The notes beneath the pieces were generated by a model, which was not told where the DNA came from, made no database searches, and was given only the letters and a program-made list of their open reading frames with translations. Made by a program: the position numbers and the translations under genes. A stretch of 7,286 nt of DNA from an uncultured Verrucomicrobia subdivision 3 bacterium (GTDB lineage: Bacteria; Verrucomicrobiota; Verrucomicrobiae; Limisphaerales; CAMLLE01): contig CAMLLE010000144.1 in the NCBI GenBank assembly GCA_946480555.1, positions 1 to 7,286 of the forward strand, read 5' to 3'. Positions 6,562 through 7,286 of the stretch are shown piece by piece; the first letter of the stretch is position 1, and each line of letters starts with the position of its first letter.

Positions 6562-7286
6562 ATGATCAACTGCAAAACCTTCGCATCACAGTCCCGGCTT
6601 TCGAAGATACTTCTGGCCGCCCTTGCGGTGAATGCCTCGATCCATGCCGGCCACGCTGCCGGCAATCTCCTTGTAAACGGAGATTTTAACAACGGTCTCA
6701 CGGGATGGGGCACGTGGACCGCTGGCGGATGGGTCAACGCCGAAGTCCCGGGCAGACTGGCCGGCACATCTCTCAATCCCCCGACCTGGCCGAGCGCCTG
6801 GCCAGCCGGGGCAGGAACGAACCTCAACGCCGATCCGGTTGCGCCGCTTTATGACGGGTCATTGCAGTTGACTCTTGGCCAAGGTGGTTCCGGCAGTGGC
6901 AGCTATGCAAATCAGACTGTCGCTGCGGCGGAGAACGTTGAATACACCCTGACAGTTCAGGGCGGAGCGGATTCCTGGTGGCTGCCTTATGGTGAAGCCC
7001 GGTTGTTCTTCCTCGATGCCTCGGACAACGTGCTGGCCAGCAGCAGCGTGCGCACCCTGGACGCGATTCACAACGAATACAACGGCGGCCTGGGCGACTT
7101 CTACGACGTTGGCGTTCCTTACCAGAGCTGGACCAATATCGCGACGTCCCCAGTCGGAACTAAGAAGATCAAAGTGGAACTGGCCAATCCAGTGGGCAAC
7201 GGCTCCACCTGGTTCGACAATGCTGTTTTAACTGCCCCCATTGATCCGCCGGTAATTTCGCAGGTTTATCCCAACGGCGCGCGGTT
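6562..7286 (+). CDS. Secreted protein with jelly-roll CBM-like and Ig-like domains, 3'-truncated
   Basis: The frame starts at an ATG, the first possible start after an in-frame TGA at 6520-6522, and stays open to the right edge (241 complete codons). Residues 1-33 form a Sec signal peptide: a positively charged start (Lys5, Arg12, Lys15), the hydrophobic run ILLAALAVNASIHA, and a likely cut near Ala29-Ala33. Residues 34-225 read as a jelly-roll module of the CBM4/9 or galactose-binding type: it opens with NLLVNGDFNNGLTGWGTW, alternates beta strands and aromatic stretches, and closes with STWFDNAVLTAP. From about 228 (PPVISQVYPNGAR) a second, Ig- or fibronectin-like domain seems to begin. The protein is exported and probably binds polysaccharide. 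A catalytic domain or surface anchor may lie beyond the edge, so the enzyme class cannot be stated. The divergent sugar-type regulator supports a role in glycan use. Confidence 0.82.
   Translation, partial: MINCKTFASQSRLSKILLAALAVNASIHAGHAAGNLLVNGDFNNGLTGWGTWTAGGWVNAEVPGRLAGTSLNPPTWPSAWPAGAGTNLNADPVAPLYDGSLQLTLGQGGSGSGSYANQTVAAAENVEYTLTVQGGADSWWLPYGEARLFFLDASDNVLASSSVRTLDAIHNEYNGGLGDFYDVGVPYQSWTNIATSPVGTKKIKVELANPVGNGSTWFDNAVLTAPIDPPVISQVYPNGAR

Overview
The window (about 57% G+C by eye) looks like chromosomal DNA from a Gram-negative, non-proteobacterial bacterium, most likely a member of the Verrucomicrobiota (Pedosphaera/Limisphaera-like). This placement is an inference. It rests on the style of the homoserine dehydrogenase and Rho, a secreted jelly-roll/Ig-type protein beside a GntR/LacI hybrid regulator, and the absence of Shine-Dalgarno sequences before any visible start. 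No rRNA, tRNA, CRISPR array, insertion sequence or phage gene was found.

Layout from left to right. (1) Positions 3-1094 (+): a DGQHR-domain (DndB/DpdB-like, ParB-related fold) protein whose reading frame is open to the left edge, so its true start lies outside the window. (2) A strong stem-loop at 1146-1176 between convergent genes, with its U-tract placed to terminate the gene on the right. (3) rho, 1194-2327 (-): a compact transcription terminator that begins directly at the cold-shock RNA-binding domain. (4) A 266-bp leader, then hom, 2594-3913 (-): homoserine dehydrogenase with a C-terminal ACT domain. (5) A 113-bp divergent spacer. (6) 4027-5169 (+): an RsmB/NOP2/Sun-type RNA cytosine-5 methyltransferase. 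(7) 5236-6405 (-): a transcription regulator with a GntR winged helix and a LacI-type sugar-binding domain. (8) A 156-bp divergent control region with operator-like inverted repeats. (9) 6562 to the right edge (+): the N-terminal part of a secreted protein with a signal peptide, a jelly-roll carbohydrate-binding-like domain and the start of an Ig-like domain.

Functionally the middle is housekeeping: termination, aspartate-family amino-acid synthesis and RNA modification. The right end reads as a local sugar-responsive regulator facing a secreted glycan-binding or glycan-degrading protein. The left end may be the edge of a DNA-modification or defence locus, but only one truncated gene is visible. 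No complete new system is present. The two places most worth following are the left-edge DGQHR gene with its unseen neighbours, and the regulator/secreted-protein control region.
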